Shown: one piece after another, positions 42,130 through 43,350 of the stretch | Numbering within the stretch: the first letter of the stretch is position 1 | Layout: each line of letters begins with the position of its first letter | Origin: Opitutaceae bacterium | GTDB lineage: Bacteria; Verrucomicrobiota; Verrucomicrobiia; Opitutales; Opitutaceae | Length of the DNA: 43,350 nucleotides | NCBI GenBank assembly: GCA_030648295.1 | Contig: JAUSID010000182.1 | Span: forward strand, 1 to 43,350 | Reading direction: 5' to 3' | Position numbers and translations under genes: made by a program | Notes under the pieces: generated by a model | What the model was told of the DNA's origin: nothing | Seen by the model: only the letters and a program-made list of their open reading frames with translations | The model's database searches: none

Positions 42130-43350
42130 ATGTCCTCCTATAATCGTCGTCAGTTCATCAAGTCCGCGTCCGTCACCGGAGCCGGACTTTTGATTCTCAA
42201 GAGCGGCACGCTCTTCGGCCAGAACCGGCCCAGCAACAAACTCAACATTGCCCTGATCGGCGTGTGGGGCCGGGGGCTCGCGCACTACAACGTGCTGAAA
42301 AACGAAAACGTCGTCGCCCTCTGCGATATCAACGAGCAGCGTCTGCCGGTCGCGCTGAAGACTTTCGCAGGCGCGAAGACGTACGTCGACTGGAGAAAGT
42401 GCATCGAGCAAAAAGACATCGACGCGGTCGTCTGCTGCACGCCGGATCACCATCACGCCCACATCGCGATTTGGGCGATGAACCGCGACAAGCACGTCTA
42501 CATGGAGAAGCCGATTGCGCTGACGGTCGCGGAGACGCGGGCAGTGCGGGCATTGTATCTGAAAAAGAAGAACAAGCTCGCGACGCAGGCCGGCACCCAG
42601 CGCCATGCGATTCCCAATTTCTCGCGCGTGAAGGAAATGGTGCGCGACGGCGCGGTCGGCACGCTGCAGGGCGCTTTCGCGTGGGGCAACCGCCAGTTGC
42701 CGCGCCCGGGTTACCTGCCCGGCGAGGGTTTGCCCCCGGCGACGCTGCATTACGATCTGTGGCTCGGGCCGGCGCCGTTCCATCCGTACAATCCGGGTTA
42801 TTTCTCCGGCGGTCCGGGCGCGAATTGTCTTCAGTGGAATATGTTTTGGGACTTCGGGACCGGCCAGGTCGGTGACATGGGCAACCACACGATGGACCTC
42901 GCGTGGAACGCCATCGACGCAACGCATCCGACCGCGGTCGAAGCGAAGGGCGATCCGGTCAACCCGGACGTCACACCGGTGAAAATGGAAGCCCATTTCG
43001 AGCACCCGGCCAACGACTGGCGGCCGGGGATCCGCGTGAGTTGGTATCAGGGGAAGGTGTTCCCGACTTCGCCGAAGAAATACATCGATCTCGATGGCAT
43101 CGGCCACGGCGCGATGTTCAAGGGCACGAAGGGCGTGCTGCTGGCGGACTTCAACAGCCGGATGCTCATTCCCGACGCGAAGGCGGACCTCACCGACTAC
43201 AAAATTCGTCCGAAGGACAAGATGCTGCCGGAAATCGGCGGCTTCCAGGAGCAGTGGATCAACGCCTGCAAGGGCGATCCGACGAAGACGTCATGTAATT
43301 TCGACTACAACGGGCTGCTGACCGAGCAGATGGCGTTGGGCCTGGTGGCG
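42130..43350 (+). CDS. Gfo/Idh/MocA family oxidoreductase (3' end outside window)
   Basis: At least 407 residues are present, running off the right edge. It begins MSSYNRRQFIKSASVTGAGL, a Tat-like export signal. The NAD(P) fold has KLNIALIGVWGRGLAHYN and CDINEQR, and the EKP motif is in HVYMEKPIALTVAETRAV; DMGNHTMDLAWNA is the family's catalytic-His region. The subtype with TQAGTQRHAIPNF and YDLWLGPAP is common in planctomycetes and verrucomicrobia, where many paralogues occur. Its start is fixed by the signal peptide at ATG 42130. It is divergent from the interrupted LytS-type kinase. Confidence 0.94.
   Translation, partial: MSSYNRRQFIKSASVTGAGLLILKSGTLFGQNRPSNKLNIALIGVWGRGLAHYNVLKNENVVALCDINEQRLPVALKTFAGAKTYVDWRKCIEQKDIDAVVCCTPDHHHAHIAIWAMNRDKHVYMEKPIALTVAETRAVRALYLKKKNKLATQAGTQRHAIPNFSRVKEMVRDGAVGTLQGAFAWGNRQLPRPGYLPGEGLPPATLHYDLWLGPAPFHPYNPGYFSGGPGANCLQWNMFWDFGTGQVGDMGNHTMDLAWNAIDATHPTAVEAKGDPVNPDVTPVKMEAHFEHPANDWRPGIRVSWYQGKVFPTSPKKYIDLDGIGHGAMFKGTKGVLLADFNSRMLIPDAKADLTDYKIRPKDKMLPEIGGFQEQWINACKGDPTKTSCNFDYNGLLTEQMALGLVA

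Noticed and set aside
41950-43107. 385-codon minus-strand open frame
   Set aside because: Antisense of the second Gfo/Idh/MocA gene.

Overview
The window is high-GC DNA from a member of the Verrucomicrobiota, most likely near Opitutales. This placement is an inference from gene content: bacillithiol genes beside PIG-L and sodium-symporter genes, Tat-signal Gfo/Idh/MocA oxidoreductases, menaquinone genes, and dense intergenic palindromes of the GGGCGTCCCGCCC type. No rRNA, tRNA, CRISPR array or recognisable transposase was seen.

Left part (1-13.9 kb), almost all on the minus strand. A probable operon reads, in transcription order: secreted PIG-L deacetylase (7594-5048), a 47-residue membrane peptide (5048-4905), a sodium:solute symporter (4908-3199), a small BshC-like protein (3068-2298), bshB1 (2154-1435) and bshA (1433-303). 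These supply a bacillithiol-type thiol pathway next to sugar-amide hydrolysis and uptake. Next come a DUF2911 protein, PolX with a repeat-derived insertion in its linker, and menE/menC for menaquinone.

Middle (14-21 kb). guaB is on the plus strand, followed by an AT-richer two-gene island (DUF5131 three-Cys protein plus TcmP). A methyltransferase follows, then two gene remnants that have both lost their 5' ends at one junction near 18.9 kb (Rieske-like C-terminus and GH3 C-terminus). A PaaX-like regulator is bracketed by two copies of a composite repeat, each made of two 34-bp palindromes exactly 98 bp apart.

Signalling and polysaccharide block (21.4-34.4 kb). A stressosome operon rsbR-rsbS-rsbT-rsbX runs straight into a histidine kinase whose N-terminus looks like the RsbT-binding domain of RsbU, and then a LuxR-type response regulator. 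The stress signal therefore seems to leave through a two-component system, with no sigma-B cascade visible. Divergently, an exopolysaccharide operon (GT4, uridine-kinase-like ATPase, sugar transferase, a sugar-nucleotidyltransferase/left-handed-helix/sugar-transferase fusion) leads into a second partner-switching module: a STAS antagonist and a HATPase-GAF-SpoIIE fusion. A phosphodiesterase follows that is fused out of frame to the remnant of a DnrO-like gene.

Right part (34.6 kb to end). An S9-type hydrolase with Gly where the nucleophile Ser should be, a secreted TPR/peptidase-like protein, a heptanucleotide minisatellite, a Tat-exported Gfo/Idh/MocA protein, a LytS-type histidine kinase interrupted by one in-frame TAG, and a second Gfo/Idh/MocA protein cut by the window edge.

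The most interesting features are the twin-palindrome PaaX element, the stressosome wired to a two-component system, and the minimal BshC-like protein. Several broken or joined genes (18.9 kb, 33.98 kb, 40.2 kb) are either real decay or assembly errors.
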